Shown piece after piece: positions 25,306 through 36,165 of a DNA stretch of 64,000 nt. Positions within the stretch are counted from its first letter, which is position 1, and every line of letters begins with the position of its first letter. The stretch is taken from contig OU015660.1 of assembly GCA_907165275.2 (NCBI GenBank), positions 5,334,501 through 5,398,500 of the forward strand, read 5' to 3'. The DNA comes from Zygaena filipendulae. Taxonomy: Eukaryota; Arthropoda; Insecta; Lepidoptera; Zygaenidae. A program made the position numbers and the translations under genes. The notes beneath the pieces were generated by a model. It did no database searches, was not told where the DNA came from, and was given only the letters and a program-made list of their open reading frames with translations.

Positions 25306-25319
25306 GGTTATGGGCCCAG
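25306..25319 (+). promoter_or_regulatory. Copia primer-binding site
   Basis: GGTTATGGGCCCAG begins two bases after the 5' LTR. It is complementary to the anticodon arm of initiator tRNA-Met (CTGGGCCCATAACC, with CAU at the centre). Drosophila Copia is known to use a cleaved 5' half of that tRNA as primer. The match therefore points to half-tRNA priming here too, rather than the usual tRNA 3' end. Confidence 0.9.
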
Positions 25320-25449
25320 TAAGCCCTAAAATATAAAACAGTGCAAAAACAAGTTAAACAGAACTTTGCCAAAATAACCTCTCAAGTGTACACGCGGTTA
25401 TCGCTTAATCTTATTTTATCTGCTTAATCCGTGTAAGCCCTCGTGAAAA

Positions 25450-28400
25450 ATGGCATCAAATAATCAGCTCATGGCAATTGAAAAATTATCCGGCCGTGAA
25501 AATTACGCCACATGGCGATTTGCCGTTCAGACATACCTACAACATGAGGATCTGTGGGATTGTATTGAGGACTCCGACACGAAAGACATAAAAAGAGATA
25601 TAAAAGCGAAAACTAAAATTATATTGCTCGTGGATCCAATCAATTATGTGCATATCCAAGAAGTAAGTACTGCAAAAGAAGTATGGGACAACCTGTCCAG
25701 CGCCTTCGACGACTCAGGGCTGACACGCCGAGTTGGTCTATTGCGTGACCTGTGTACGACTACTCTCGCTGGATGTCATAATGTAGAAGAATATGTCAGT
25801 AAAATTATCTCCACCGCACACAAACTTCGCAACATTGGGTTCAAAGTAGATGATGAGTGGCTCGGTACACTGCTACTCTCTGGTCTACCAGAATCGTACA
25901 AGCCCATGATTATTGCAATAGAAAGTTCTGGTATGAAGATATCGGCTGACTCCGTTAAATCAAAATTACTGCAAGAAGTAAGAGAAAATGACCAAGACTC
26001 AACAGCATTTGCAACAAATAATAAATTTCAGAAGTCACATTATAAGAAGCCATTTAAAGGTCCTAGATGTTATACATGTAACAAGTATGGTCACAAAAGC
26101 CCGGAGTGCAAATCAAAACCAAACAAAAAGGTAAATAACAGTTACGCTGCTGTATTTTTGGCTTCACAAAGTGAGTGCGACCGGTACGGAGTGGCCAATC
26201 AAAGCCAGTACGACCGGTACGCAGATGAGGCCTGGTATATTGATTCTGGCGCTTCAATGCATATGACCAAACAAGGACACCTGCTTCAAGAAGAATCAGC
26301 TCCTGTAATCAAAAATATTAAAGTTGCAAATAATAAAGCTTTAAATGTGAAAAGCTCTGGAAAAATAAGTTTAGATGTCTGCGATCCGAATGGAAAACAT
26401 AACAAAATTCTGTTTACAAATGTTTTGTATGTACCAGAACTCGCAACTAACTTGCTGTCGGTGAGTCAAATTATTAACAATGGTGGTCAAGTTAAATTTG
26501 ATAGCAATGGCTGTGTAATCATGAACAAAAGTAAAATGATAATAGCAACAGCAAGCTTAATTAACAACATATACCGGCTAAACACACCTGGTGGTTATGC
26601 ATGCATGTCTGATGTTGATGAACAAGATACTTACCTGTGGCATCAGAGAATGGGTCATCTTAACTTTCAAAGTCTGCAAAAGATGACTGAAAACACTGAT
26701 GGTGTAAGTTTAAACAAAGATAAGTGTAACATTAAATGTGTAACGTGCCAAGAAGGTAAGCAATCACGATTACCATTCAGAAGTCAAGTTTTTAAATCAA
26801 ATAAAGTTCTTGAATTGATACACTCCGATCTTTGCGGGCCAATGGAAACTGAATCTCTAGGAAGAGCTAGATACTTCTTAACATTTATTGATAATTATTC
26901 CAAGAAAGTTTTTGTATACTCATTAAAACATAAAAATGAAGCATTAGAGAAGTTCAAAGAATTCAAAAATCTAGTTGAAAATCAGTTAAGTACCAGAATA
27001 AAAGTGCTCCGAACTGACAATGGCCTTGAATATGTGAACAAAAACTTTTCTGATTTTTTAAAAGGTGCAGGAATCATACACCAAACGACCACACCGTATA
27101 CACCACAACAGAACGGTACTGCGGAACGAATGAACAGGACTTTGGTCGAGAAAGCAAAGTGTATGCTGTTAAACGCTAAACTTCAAAAACGTTATTGGGC
27201 TGAAGCCATACATACAGCTGCTTATATCACCAACCGCTGTCCAACAAGATCTCTTTCTTATAAAACTCCAGAAGAGATGTGGTCTGGTCGGAAGCCGAAT
27301 GTCAGTCACATAAAAACATTTGGTTGTGAAGCCATGGTTCACCTACCTAAAGAAAAACGCAAGAAATGGGATCCAAAAGCCCATAAAATGATTTTCATAG
27401 GATACTGTGAAAATACCAAAGGTTACAGATTTATTATACCTAACACAAACAAAGTAATCCAAAGCAGAGATGCCGTCTTCTTTGAATCTAGTGTGAAAAG
27501 AGAATTTGTACCTATAGAGTTGGACAAGTCAACAGATGAAGCAAGTAAATGTTACCGACAGTCTGAATCCGGTGAAAATGAAGACTGTAATAACACCGAC
27601 AGCTCATATGACACACTCACTGAAAATAAAAGCTCTGATAGCGAATACTTACCTGAAGAGAGTATTGAGTCGCCTCCTCTATCACATGTTACTCTGAGAC
27701 CTAGAAAGAAACAACAAAGTTCCGAAGAAAATACTTACCTGTGTTGTAATGAAGAATCACTCTGTGTAGTTCCAGAAACATATGAAGAAGCACTGAAATG
27801 TGATGACGCTGACAAGTGGCGAAAATCCATTGATGAAGAGCTGGATGCTCATCACAAGAATAACACATGGACACTGATCAAAAAGCCTATCGATGTCAAG
27901 ACCATTGGTTGTAAATGGGTATTCAGGATCAAAGATGAACCAACGGGCCCTCGTTTCAAGTCAAGGCTGTGTGCAAAAGGGTATGCACAAACTAAAGGTA
28001 TTGACTATAAGGAAACATTTGCACCAACAGTAAGGTATGACTCGATCCGTTTATTATTATCTGTAGCTATCCAACATAACCTGCATATTATTCAACTAGA
28101 TGTCAAAACTGCATTTTTGTATGGTGAATTGGAAGAGAGCATCTACATGTCTCCACCAGAGGGCTTAACCTGTAAACCAGGCACAGTTTGTAAGTTAAAT
28201 AAATCTCTCTATGGCCTTAAGCAAGCCCCCAGGTGCTGGAATTCCAAATTTGATTCTGTATTGAAAAAGTTTGGGTTTGTTAATAGCAAAGCTGATCAAT
28301 GTGTGTATGTGTGCCAAGTGAATAGTAACAAGTGCTATCTCTGTCTGTATGTTGATGACGGATTACTACTATCAAAAGACATGTCTACTTTGAAAGAAGT

Positions 28401-29307
28401 TATTAACGATTTACAAAGCATTTTTGATGTTAAAACATGCTCACCTTGTAACTTTGTTGGCATGCAGATAGAAAAATGTGAAAAATATATTTTTGTTCAC
28501 CAAACTAAGTATGTTGAACAGTTGTTATACAAATTTGATATGATTAATGCTAATTCAAACAGTGTACCAGCAGATCCACACATGAAATTGGAGAAGTGTG
28601 ATGGCCAGCCTGAGAAAAACATACCATACCGTGAAGCAGTGGGCTCGCTGATGCATCTTGCCATTGTAAGCAGACCCGACATTGCCTACGCTGTAAGTCT
28701 GGTAAGCCGATTTCTCAATTGTTATAACAACACTCACTGGAATGCTGTGAAGAAGATTTTTAAATACCTCAAAGAAACCACAGATTATGGTTTATGCTAC
28801 ATGCCAACATCAGAGAAACTCACTGGATATAGCGATGCCGACTATGCCAATGACCCAGAGACTAGAAGGTCAGTGACCGGCTATGTATTCATGAAAAATA
28901 AGGCAGCAGTCACATGGTCCAGCCAGAGGCAACAAACTGTGGCCTTGTCGACCACAGAGGCAGAGTTCATGGCAGCCTGCGCTGCTACCAAAGAAGTCAT
29001 GTGGCTTAGGCAGTTGTTAAGCGATATTGGTGAATTCGACAACCAATCAGTGTGTCTTAATCTAGATAATCAAAGTGCCATAAGTGTAATCAAAAACTTT
29101 AATTTTCACAAAAGGTGTAAACATATTGACATTAAGTATCATTTTGTGAAAGAAAAATATTCTTTAAAAATTATAGATTTAAACTATGTTAGTACCGATA
29201 ATCAGTATGCTGATATATTTACTAAAGCTATGTCTAGAGATAAGTTTAAATTTTTAAGAGACAAAATTGGAATGTTATCTTTACAACAGTTAGTTCAATC
29301 TGTTTAA
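25450..29307 (+). CDS. Copia-type Gag-Pol polyprotein, intact
   Basis: A single uninterrupted frame of 1,285 codons encodes all retrotransposon functions. Gag (about residues 1-230) ends in a CCHC zinc knuckle, CYTCNKYGHKSPEC, at 207-220. The aspartic protease motif WYIDSGA has Asp265. A GAG-pre-integrase HHCC-like zinc region spans about 397-435 (WHQRMGHL...CVTCQEGK). The integrase triad is Asp460, Asp523 and Glu559. Reverse transcriptase has Asp884 in QLDVKTAFLYG and YVDD at 967-970. RNase H has Asp1129, Glu1170 and Asp1206, in the Copia order (after RT, integrase before RT). No catalytic residue is missing. The order protease-integrase-RT-RNase H separates it from Gypsy and BEL elements. 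The frame starts 146 bases after the 5' LTR and stops 81 bases before the 3' LTR. Confidence 0.97.
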   Translation: MASNNQLMAIEKLSGRENYATWRFAVQTYLQHEDLWDCIEDSDTKDIKRDIKAKTKIILLVDPINYVHIQEVSTAKEVWDNLSSAFDDSGLTRRVGLLRDLCTTTLAGCHNVEEYVSKIISTAHKLRNIGFKVDDEWLGTLLLSGLPESYKPMIIAIESSGMKISADSVKSKLLQEVRENDQDSTAFATNNKFQKSHYKKPFKGPRCYTCNKYGHKSPECKSKPNKKVNNSYAAVFLASQSECDRYGVANQSQYDRYADEAWYIDSGASMHMTKQGHLLQEESAPVIKNIKVANNKALNVKSSGKISLDVCDPNGKHNKILFTNVLYVPELATNLLSVSQIINNGGQVKFDSNGCVIMNKSKMIIATASLINNIYRLNTPGGYACMSDVDEQDTYLWHQRMGHLNFQSLQKMTENTDGVSLNKDKCNIKCVTCQEGKQSRLPFRSQVFKSNKVLELIHSDLCGPMETESLGRARYFLTFIDNYSKKVFVYSLKHKNEALEKFKEFKNLVENQLSTRIKVLRTDNGLEYVNKNFSDFLKGAGIIHQTTTPYTPQQNGTAERMNRTLVEKAKCMLLNAKLQKRYWAEAIHTAAYITNRCPTRSLSYKTPEEMWSGRKPNVSHIKTFGCEAMVHLPKEKRKKWDPKAHKMIFIGYCENTKGYRFIIPNTNKVIQSRDAVFFESSVKREFVPIELDKSTDEASKCYRQSESGENEDCNNTDSSYDTLTENKSSDSEYLPEESIESPPLSHVTLRPRKKQQSSEENTYLCCNEESLCVVPETYEEALKCDDADKWRKSIDEELDAHHKNNTWTLIKKPIDVKTIGCKWVFRIKDEPTGPRFKSRLCAKGYAQTKGIDYKETFAPTVRYDSIRLLLSVAIQHNLHIIQLDVKTAFLYGELEESIYMSPPEGLTCKPGTVCKLNKSLYGLKQAPRCWNSKFDSVLKKFGFVNSKADQCVYVCQVNSNKCYLCLYVDDGLLLSKDMSTLKEVINDLQSIFDVKTCSPCNFVGMQIEKCEKYIFVHQTKYVEQLLYKFDMINANSNSVPADPHMKLEKCDGQPEKNIPYREAVGSLMHLAIVSRPDIAYAVSLVSRFLNCYNNTHWNAVKKIFKYLKETTDYGLCYMPTSEKLTGYSDADYANDPETRRSVTGYVFMKNKAAVTWSSQRQQTVALSTTEAEFMAACAATKEVMWLRQLLSDIGEFDNQSVCLNLDNQSAISVIKNFNFHKRCKHIDIKYHFVKEKYSLKIIDLNYVSTDNQYADIFTKAMSRDKFKFLRDKIGMLSLQQLVQSV

Positions 29308-29377
29308 TGTTTTTCCAACAGTTCTGTTTTATATTTTATTGTCTCTATTGTTCAGTTAATAACATAGAAGGCTCTAA

Positions 29378-29388
29378 TTTGGCGGGAG
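29378..29388 (+). promoter_or_regulatory. Copia polypurine tract (candidate)
   Basis: TTTGGCGGGAG directly precedes the 3' LTR, where the plus-strand primer should lie. The tract is short and has one pyrimidine interruption. Confidence 0.6.
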
Positions 29389-29596
29389 TGTTGTAATCTG
29401 ATAGTAAATAAAAAAAAAAAATAAACTTAGCGCCTTCTATAATGTCTATGACACGCTCTGTTATGTGTCTATGCAACTTTTTCTTCTTGTCACTTCTACT
29501 CCGTTGACATTACGAACGTACCGGTCGTACTCACTTTGCTAAATTAAATAACTAAAGTTTAAACTCAAAGCGTGTTTATTTCATAACTTTACAACA
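29389..29596 (+). repeat. Copia 3' LTR
   Basis: By eye this is identical in sequence and length (208 bp) to the 5' LTR. It is followed immediately by the target duplication TATAT. Confidence 0.95.
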
Positions 29597-30204
29597 TATA
29601 TAAAATAAATTCTCAATGCACCAGCGTATAATGTCCATAATAGCAAAAGAATATATTGACTATTAATAAGAAAAAATAAATTATGGAACCGACGCCCTCA
29701 ATTTTCGCAAAACACAAAAAATTCTAATTATTTATTACGAAATTATTAATATTTCCTTAAAAAAGGTAGATAGATAGATAGATATTTATTTTCTCTTTAA
29801 AAATTACATTTACATTCTATGTCAAAATTAAATAAATTCACTAAAGTGATTGTCAATATAATTAAAAGTTTGAAATAATACTATTTGATAACACTATTAA
29901 CGAAAAATTGTCAACTTATATCAAAATAAATAAGTAAATAGGTAAACAATTTATTCTTCAATAAAGTGTTACCTTAATAATAAATAATGTCATAAATACT
30001 CTTTTACAGAGTACAATGATTTATCCAATAAAAAGTTTTTCAGTACACATGCCATGCCTTTTTGCATATTGACAATATTGAAATCAAAGTTAACTTTCAT
30101 GTGTGATAATAATACCTAAGTATTAGGTAACGATTAACCTTTGTCAGAATTTCAGAAATCGAATTAATCCATTTTTATAAAACACGTGGCAACCATGTTG
30201 CTAT

Positions 30205-30300
30205 GTCAGCCAATCAGCAAGCGTTCTCGCGTGAGAGAAAACATGGCGGATAGCAGCTGACCGTACCGTCATTAGGTGTTAAAGCATTAGAGAGAGCAAT
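30205..30300. promoter_or_regulatory. Candidate Polycomb-response-like motif group
   Basis: Within 95 bp there is a CCAAT (30210), GAGAG (30233), ACATGGCGG (30241, a Pho/YY1-type core) and a second GAGAGAG (near 30290). GAGA and Pho sites together are typical of Drosophila Polycomb response elements, which are frequent around Abd-B. It could equally be a TATA-less promoter. Confidence 0.3.
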
Positions 30301-31279
30301 CGTGACCAACGCAACGCAACGATCCAACGTTTTATTCCAGTATTCCAGTATTTAATGTATTAGGTAGATGTTTTTAGATTTTATCTCTTTTATTGCATTA
30401 TAATAATTAACAAAATTTTGTCTTATTTATGTGATTATATTTTAAACAGTTTTTTTAATGTAGGTTTATGCCTTCTAAAAAGTAGGTAGAGTCTAAAAAC
30501 ATTTTTTAGTATTTTTACACTCCGTGAGCTATTCCTTCAGCGACATTAAAGATAAGTTTCTTGTTAACAGTATGATTCTGTTGCACAAATATAACCGAAA
30601 TAGGTGGATACCTACTTAATCAGATGATAGTGAGGTCCGGTCAACTCGACGAATGTCAGAGCAGTGGTCGTTGATTAAGTTAAAATTGATAACAAGTTCA
30701 GAACCTATAAAGTATCTTTACACAAGAGCATAAGATAAAGTGTGACTGAAATATGTGAACAGATGTTTGGGGTGAACGACTCGTGCGGTTGACGTTCCTG
30801 CTCCTCACAGCGTTCGATTTATTTATTTTTATTTGTCCACACGCCTGCACTGAAGCAGTTATTTAATACCTAAATATTAATAATTAGTAGGTACTATTTT
30901 ATTCAACAACGTTACTTATTTATTTTATTTTTAAACGTAATATAGATCTATAAAAATCGTATTATGATACATCAACATAAGATATCTATAGGTACATATA
31001 ATCTAATAATCTAAAATCTAAATAATCTAATCTAATCTATAATTATTTGCGTAGGTATGTAATGTTTAACTCTTGAATACAATATTTTAAAACAAAAGTT
31101 AAGTAATTCAGATATATTTTTAGATATCTTTACCTATATAATATATTATATACAAATAATTAATTTTATTAATTATTGTTTATTCTCGACCGGCCGTTCG
31201 TTCTCGGCTCGATCTATGTGAATAATCCTTTTTTTTGGGTTCGTAATAATCAGGAAAAAATTTGCATTAAAGAAAACTG

Positions 31280-31346
31280 GGAGTTCCTGCGGGAAGTCTA
31301 AAACTCACACTGTCACACACAAACACACACACACACACACACACAT
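31280..31346 (-). repeat. Lep1-like fragment with (CA)n microsatellite
   Basis: GGAGTTCCTGCGGGAAGTC followed by AACTCACAC is the conserved module of the Helitron-like family read on the minus strand. A CA repeat runs from about 31312 to 31346. Confidence 0.45.
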
Positions 31347-33546
31347 ACAACAGATAAACCACTGTTCAGTGTTCGTCTCAATATTATTACAAAGGTAAAT
31401 TCACAAAAACTAAAACAAATCTCGTTTTGAACGCTTCTAATTCTAATATATTTTTTATGTTTTTATTTGAAATAATGATGTGTTATGTATATAATTTTTT
31501 AAAGTTTATGCAATATTATGGTAATGAAGATGTCATAGGGGCACATATACCTAACAGTACATGTCTCTACAATATATTGGTCTGTACAAAATATTTGATA
31601 TCTACTTTAATTATTGACATTTGTTTTATATAGTTTTATTTTTGTTATTTTCCTGGTAAATAGTATCTAGATAATTTTGTTTATTATACTCATAACAATA
31701 CATATGTAATTATAAATATAAAAAGTAGGACTTTAATAAAAAAACAAAAGATAAGAAATTAACAGACATTTTCTTTTTCTCAAATTCCAGATATAATTTT
31801 ATGATTAATACCTTCCAGGAGGATAGAGTCGGGGTGGAGGTGATTTAAGAAAATGACATAATAAAAAGAGCAGGAAAAGAAGCCGAAGGGCTGAGGCGAG
31901 TGCGGCGCGACTCAAAGACATTATTATAAAATGTACCAATTTAAATTCAAACATAAACTCAGCTGCCGTATTGTGTCCGCTACGGGCCGCTGAATGAATT
32001 AGGTACATTGTTGTAGGTGGAACTTTTGGATTATAATATTTCAAACGTATAATACCTACCTTAAGCTGTAACCTATAAGCAAAGATAGGTACTTCATACT
32101 AGTGCATTTGAAAGTTTTAAATTATATTTTGACGTGATATTAATACTGTAGTACATTATTGCAATGGCATTTTATTTGAATTTCAAATCTTGTAAAATGT
32201 TATATATGAAATACACGTTATTGTATGAATTTATATATATATTTTTAAATATTTTTCCGCACTCACATTCTCTTTCATGTTATTTACGTTGTTCTTAATT
32301 TATAAAAGGCAACTCGATCTCGACTGTACTTTCGGAAGATAACTTAAACAGTAAAAACTTTTTTGTTACTCGACGCTATCAGTGGAACTCTTTCGCTCGT
32401 CAAGAAAATTATACGTTCAGATGGAATGACAAGGTCCTCGGGCGGAATAACTTCTATAGGTTTCTTCTAACTCAGTATCAATAGTTACAAATATTGAATA
32501 CGGTAGGTATTTTGCTTAGTACATTATGACCTTACACTTTTCATTATAAAAGATATCCACAAAAACTTCTAGGCGCTTCATTCTTTATTTAGAACAACAA
32601 AACAACGAATAGCATAATACCTTATATACCTTTAATATAGGATTGAATTTAATAAGAATAGAGAGAGAACACATATCTCGACCAAGGATATAAGCTACCT
32701 ACATATCAAATTTCACCGGAATTTATTGAGTCGGTAGTTTCCACGTGATACAAGTGTAGATATATATTGCAATAAAATATATAATATTTGAATTGGAAAG
32801 ATATAAAAAAATCATTCACAAAGTAAAAGACGTTCATCATCCAAAAAGATTCATCTATAAAATGTAGAGCTCTCACAATATTCCTTCATTTTCTTAACAA
32901 AACTCTACAAAACGCTGAAATTACAAATTATTCTCACAAAATTCCAATTAAAACGCTCATCCGCAAAATTCCACAGGTCGGAAACTCTCCAGCTACCCCT
33001 CTCTTCCTTACCAGAGAGAATAATGAGACATTCCTTAAATATATTGTGCCGGCAAATGTTTCTTATTCATTAAAATCTAAATTATTTTATAGTGAATGTT
33101 TCAATATTGAATGAATGAACTAAGTATGAGATGAATTCAATGAAATGAATAAAATGAATAAGTATATTTTGTATTAATACTACTATATCTACTTTTCTAA
33201 TTTAATCGATCAGTTGGTGAAATTATCGGTGAAACGATAATCGTTAAAAAAGTAAGATGTCATCATAGTATTAAAATACGTAATAAGCCTACGTCAACGT
33301 AAAGCTATAGGTACACTACTTCCCAAAGGTACCGGACGGATGAAATCACGATGATTTTGGTAAACGAAACATATAAATGAGAAAAGGGGAGAGTACTTCA
33401 TCTCTTAAATCCTTAAGTCGTGGCTCATATCACGCACAACCAATATTTATAAATAATAACATACCTAAAACAATAACAAGAGCGCTTATGAGTGCGCTAC
33501 ATAAAGCGCGCCCCGAGAATAAATGGATTACTTGTGTCCGCGGCGT

Positions 33547-33567
33547 GCCATCTAGCAGGGGGTGCGC
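33547..33567. promoter_or_regulatory. CTCF-like motif in a GC-rich patch
   Basis: GCCATCTAGCAGGGGGTGC resembles the CTCF core (AGCAGGGGG). It is also close to CATCTAGCGGCGGGTGGCG at 7372, beside the Abd-B promoter. The surrounding 33480-33620 is GC-rich. Confidence 0.3.
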
Positions 33568-35825
33568 GCAACTCTATGAGTTATGGTTATGGCGCGGATT
33601 TCCCCGCTTCCGAACATGTTTTCACTTACACCCCTGTTGTAAGGAACATCGTAAAAATCTGGCCGGAATATCTTATTATTAAATTGATTGTGTTTTCAAA
33701 ACATTTCCCCACAAATGTGGGTATACACTTTCAGCGTTCTTTAGCAAGTGGATTTACGTTGAGTGATTGAGACGTTCCAATAAAATTGTATCACATAGGA
33801 TATCGTTTGTTACATATCACTTTATTACATTGTGCGGTATAGGCAGCTTTTTAAACTGAATATTGGTATGATAAATTTATAGGTACATTGTAAATATCTA
33901 TTGATTTAAAATAAATAGAACAAAATAGGTAGGTAAGTAGTTTTTTTTTAAGGAACAAAATTACTAAACCGGTTGTCGATACAAAATTCACAGTGTCCTC
34001 GATAAAATTTGCTTTCGAAAATGCATGCATCGGTTTCAATGCATACCTATATCATATAGGTAGTTATATCTACTATGTTTATCTCAACAACAGTGTTTTT
34101 AAATGGAATGCCCCTCGTAAGTGAGTTGAGCGATGGCTGAGCTTATTAGCGGTAACGAGGCACTAAACCTTTGCGTTCGTTAGGCAACCGGGGCCGGTGG
34201 ACGAATAATTTACAGACACGCTGGAACACCCGCGTTGAACACAATGTACTTAATAAGTGATGTAGAAACGATCAAGAGGGCTACTTTTGCTCGACAAGAT
34301 GCGAATATTAAAAATGCATGAACGCTCAGTAGAGATGTTCGTTTTGAGTCGATCGGATCTGCAAGATTCAAGGAGTAAGTATCCAGTCCAATCCAAATAT
34401 AATAACAGTACCTAGTACCTACCTTATAAATTTTCTTTCAAATTCAATTAGGTAGGTACTTACTTTTTCGCCAATTACATCTCAAAATCAATTTTTGAGC
34501 TGAAATTTCGTAGAGTTAGTAGACAAAGTAAATATACCTTCCTATCAAGCGGTAACATCGGTATTTAGCGGTTAGGTACAAAGGTTTTACCAATTTCTCT
34601 GCGAATATGCTGTTGAACGAATTCCATACAATGTTAATCGAAACGAACATTATTCGATCGTTAATAATTCGTTATTATATTTATTTACAATAATATTTTA
34701 TGCATTTTATATATGGAACATTACATATTATGTATAGGTAAACTTTTATTATTTATATACTACCCTACGTGTGTATTCACTTTTATTTATGTTCTGATAG
34801 TAACAGTCTTTAAAACGAATATTATTAACATCTTGACCTAAACGATATGTGCAAAAAAAAAACAAATAGGTAGGTGATACTTTATAATATTATCATGTAT
34901 TGTTTTTATTTATTGTAAATAAAAAATATTGATTAATGCTGTAAGTTTACCTATAGAACTAAAAGACGGTGATGGTGGCATCAGCTTATTACGTCTCTCA
35001 GCACGTATACGTAATTTTGTCTCGTTCCACAAATCAATTGCTCTTTTGTTTAAGTTTTGGATGTAATTTTGAATGAAACGTGTAATATTTCTGTGCGAAC
35101 TTGGCTAAAACTCTGCCGTGTGTCTATAGATGTAGATAAGTACCTGGGCAAGTTAGTATGTAATTTAAATGTTGGTATGCACAAAATCTCTTTCAGATAC
35201 AATTAATGTTTTCATTAAGCTGATAATCACCTATGTACATATATATTCGCCATAAATAATTAATTAGTATTGTTAAAATATATTATCTCTACATTTTAAT
35301 AGAATTAGTTAACATTTTATTATAATTAGCTGGAAAGTAGGCAGACAGGCGAGCGCATAATTAAATAAGAGTCATACTTTTAGCTTCTTGAGCTACCTTC
35401 CTACGTTTTAAATAAAGTCTTAAACGAACTGAAAAAGTTAAACTGGAAAGCGGTTTATTCATTTAAATTGTTTGGTTTATATTTTATTTGCGATAAATTT
35501 CAGTGGACATAATTAAGGAACCCGCTCCGCATTAAGTTCTTTAAAAAAGTCGGTCTCTATCTACCACAAACGAAGACCACACACTGCGATGAGTCAAAGT
35601 GAGTAGGTATTTGTCTTGTCTGCCAATCTAATCATCATTTCATTATTAAAATATTTTCATTTTTAGAGGGTACCTATCATCCTAATAAGATTTAATCTCT
35701 GATCAGAAAAATCCATACAATTCCTAAAACATTTTAGTTTACAGAGATGGAAATAAAAAACGTCAAGAAACCACAAATCGTTACTCCAGTGCTTACCGGA
35801 ATAGTAAGTTCATTATTATCAAAAA

Positions 35826-36060
35826 GTAGCTGTTCCCCGCGATTTCACCTATCTGAGTTTTGGAATTCCCGAAGGAACTCCACAGTACCCTAATTTACTC
35901 CTTATAATAAAGGAGTAAATATATAACATCTTATAATATCAGTTATAAGAAGTAAATTTGAAGATTCACATACGTGAGTTTCGGCATTCCCTCAGGAAAT
36001 TCAAACTTGTTTTATACAAACTTTATCCTGACAATTAATAAAACAAAAAAAAACAATTTG
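35826..36060 (+). mobile_element. Lep1/Helitron-like repeat
   Basis: It starts GTAGCTGTTCCCCGCGATTT, a diverged form of the family start, and carries the GGAATTCCCG-AGGAACTCC module twice. It ends in an A-rich stretch and CAATTTGGTGCAG. Confidence 0.55.
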
Positions 36061-36165
36061 GTGCAGTCTTTTGGAAGTTATGCGATCACATACATTTCGT
36101 CAATTCTTTTTTTATAATATGTATAATAGTTAAACGCTCACACTTACGTTACCAATCGCTTTCTA

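Larger units (their letters stand above)
25096..29596 (+). mobile_element. Complete Copia-type (Ty1/copia) LTR retrotransposon
   Basis: The element is 4,501 bp, bounded by 208-bp LTRs that begin TGTTGTAATC and end TTACAACA. It is flanked by the 5-bp direct repeat TATAT (25091-25095 and 29597-29601). All parts expected of an autonomous element are present: primer site, one long gag-pol frame and a purine-rich tract before the 3' LTR. I compared the two LTRs base by base and found no difference, including the 12-A run. With the intact frame this indicates a very recent insertion. It lies about 18 kb upstream of the Abd-B coding start, in the opposite orientation. Confidence 0.97.
29602..35825. 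other. Gene-free upstream DNA
   Basis: No gene is recognised. It contains a (TAGA)n run at 29766-29785, a Pho/GAGAG-type motif group near 30205-30300, a CA-repeat with a Lep1-like fragment near 31280-31346, and a GC-rich patch with a CTCF-like string near 33480-33620. The longest open frames have no family signature. Confidence 0.45.

Noticed and set aside
33377..33770. Two overlapping 90-100 codon frames as a host gene
   Set aside because: They have no domain, no splice context and ordinary intergenic composition apart from the GC patch, which favours regulatory DNA.
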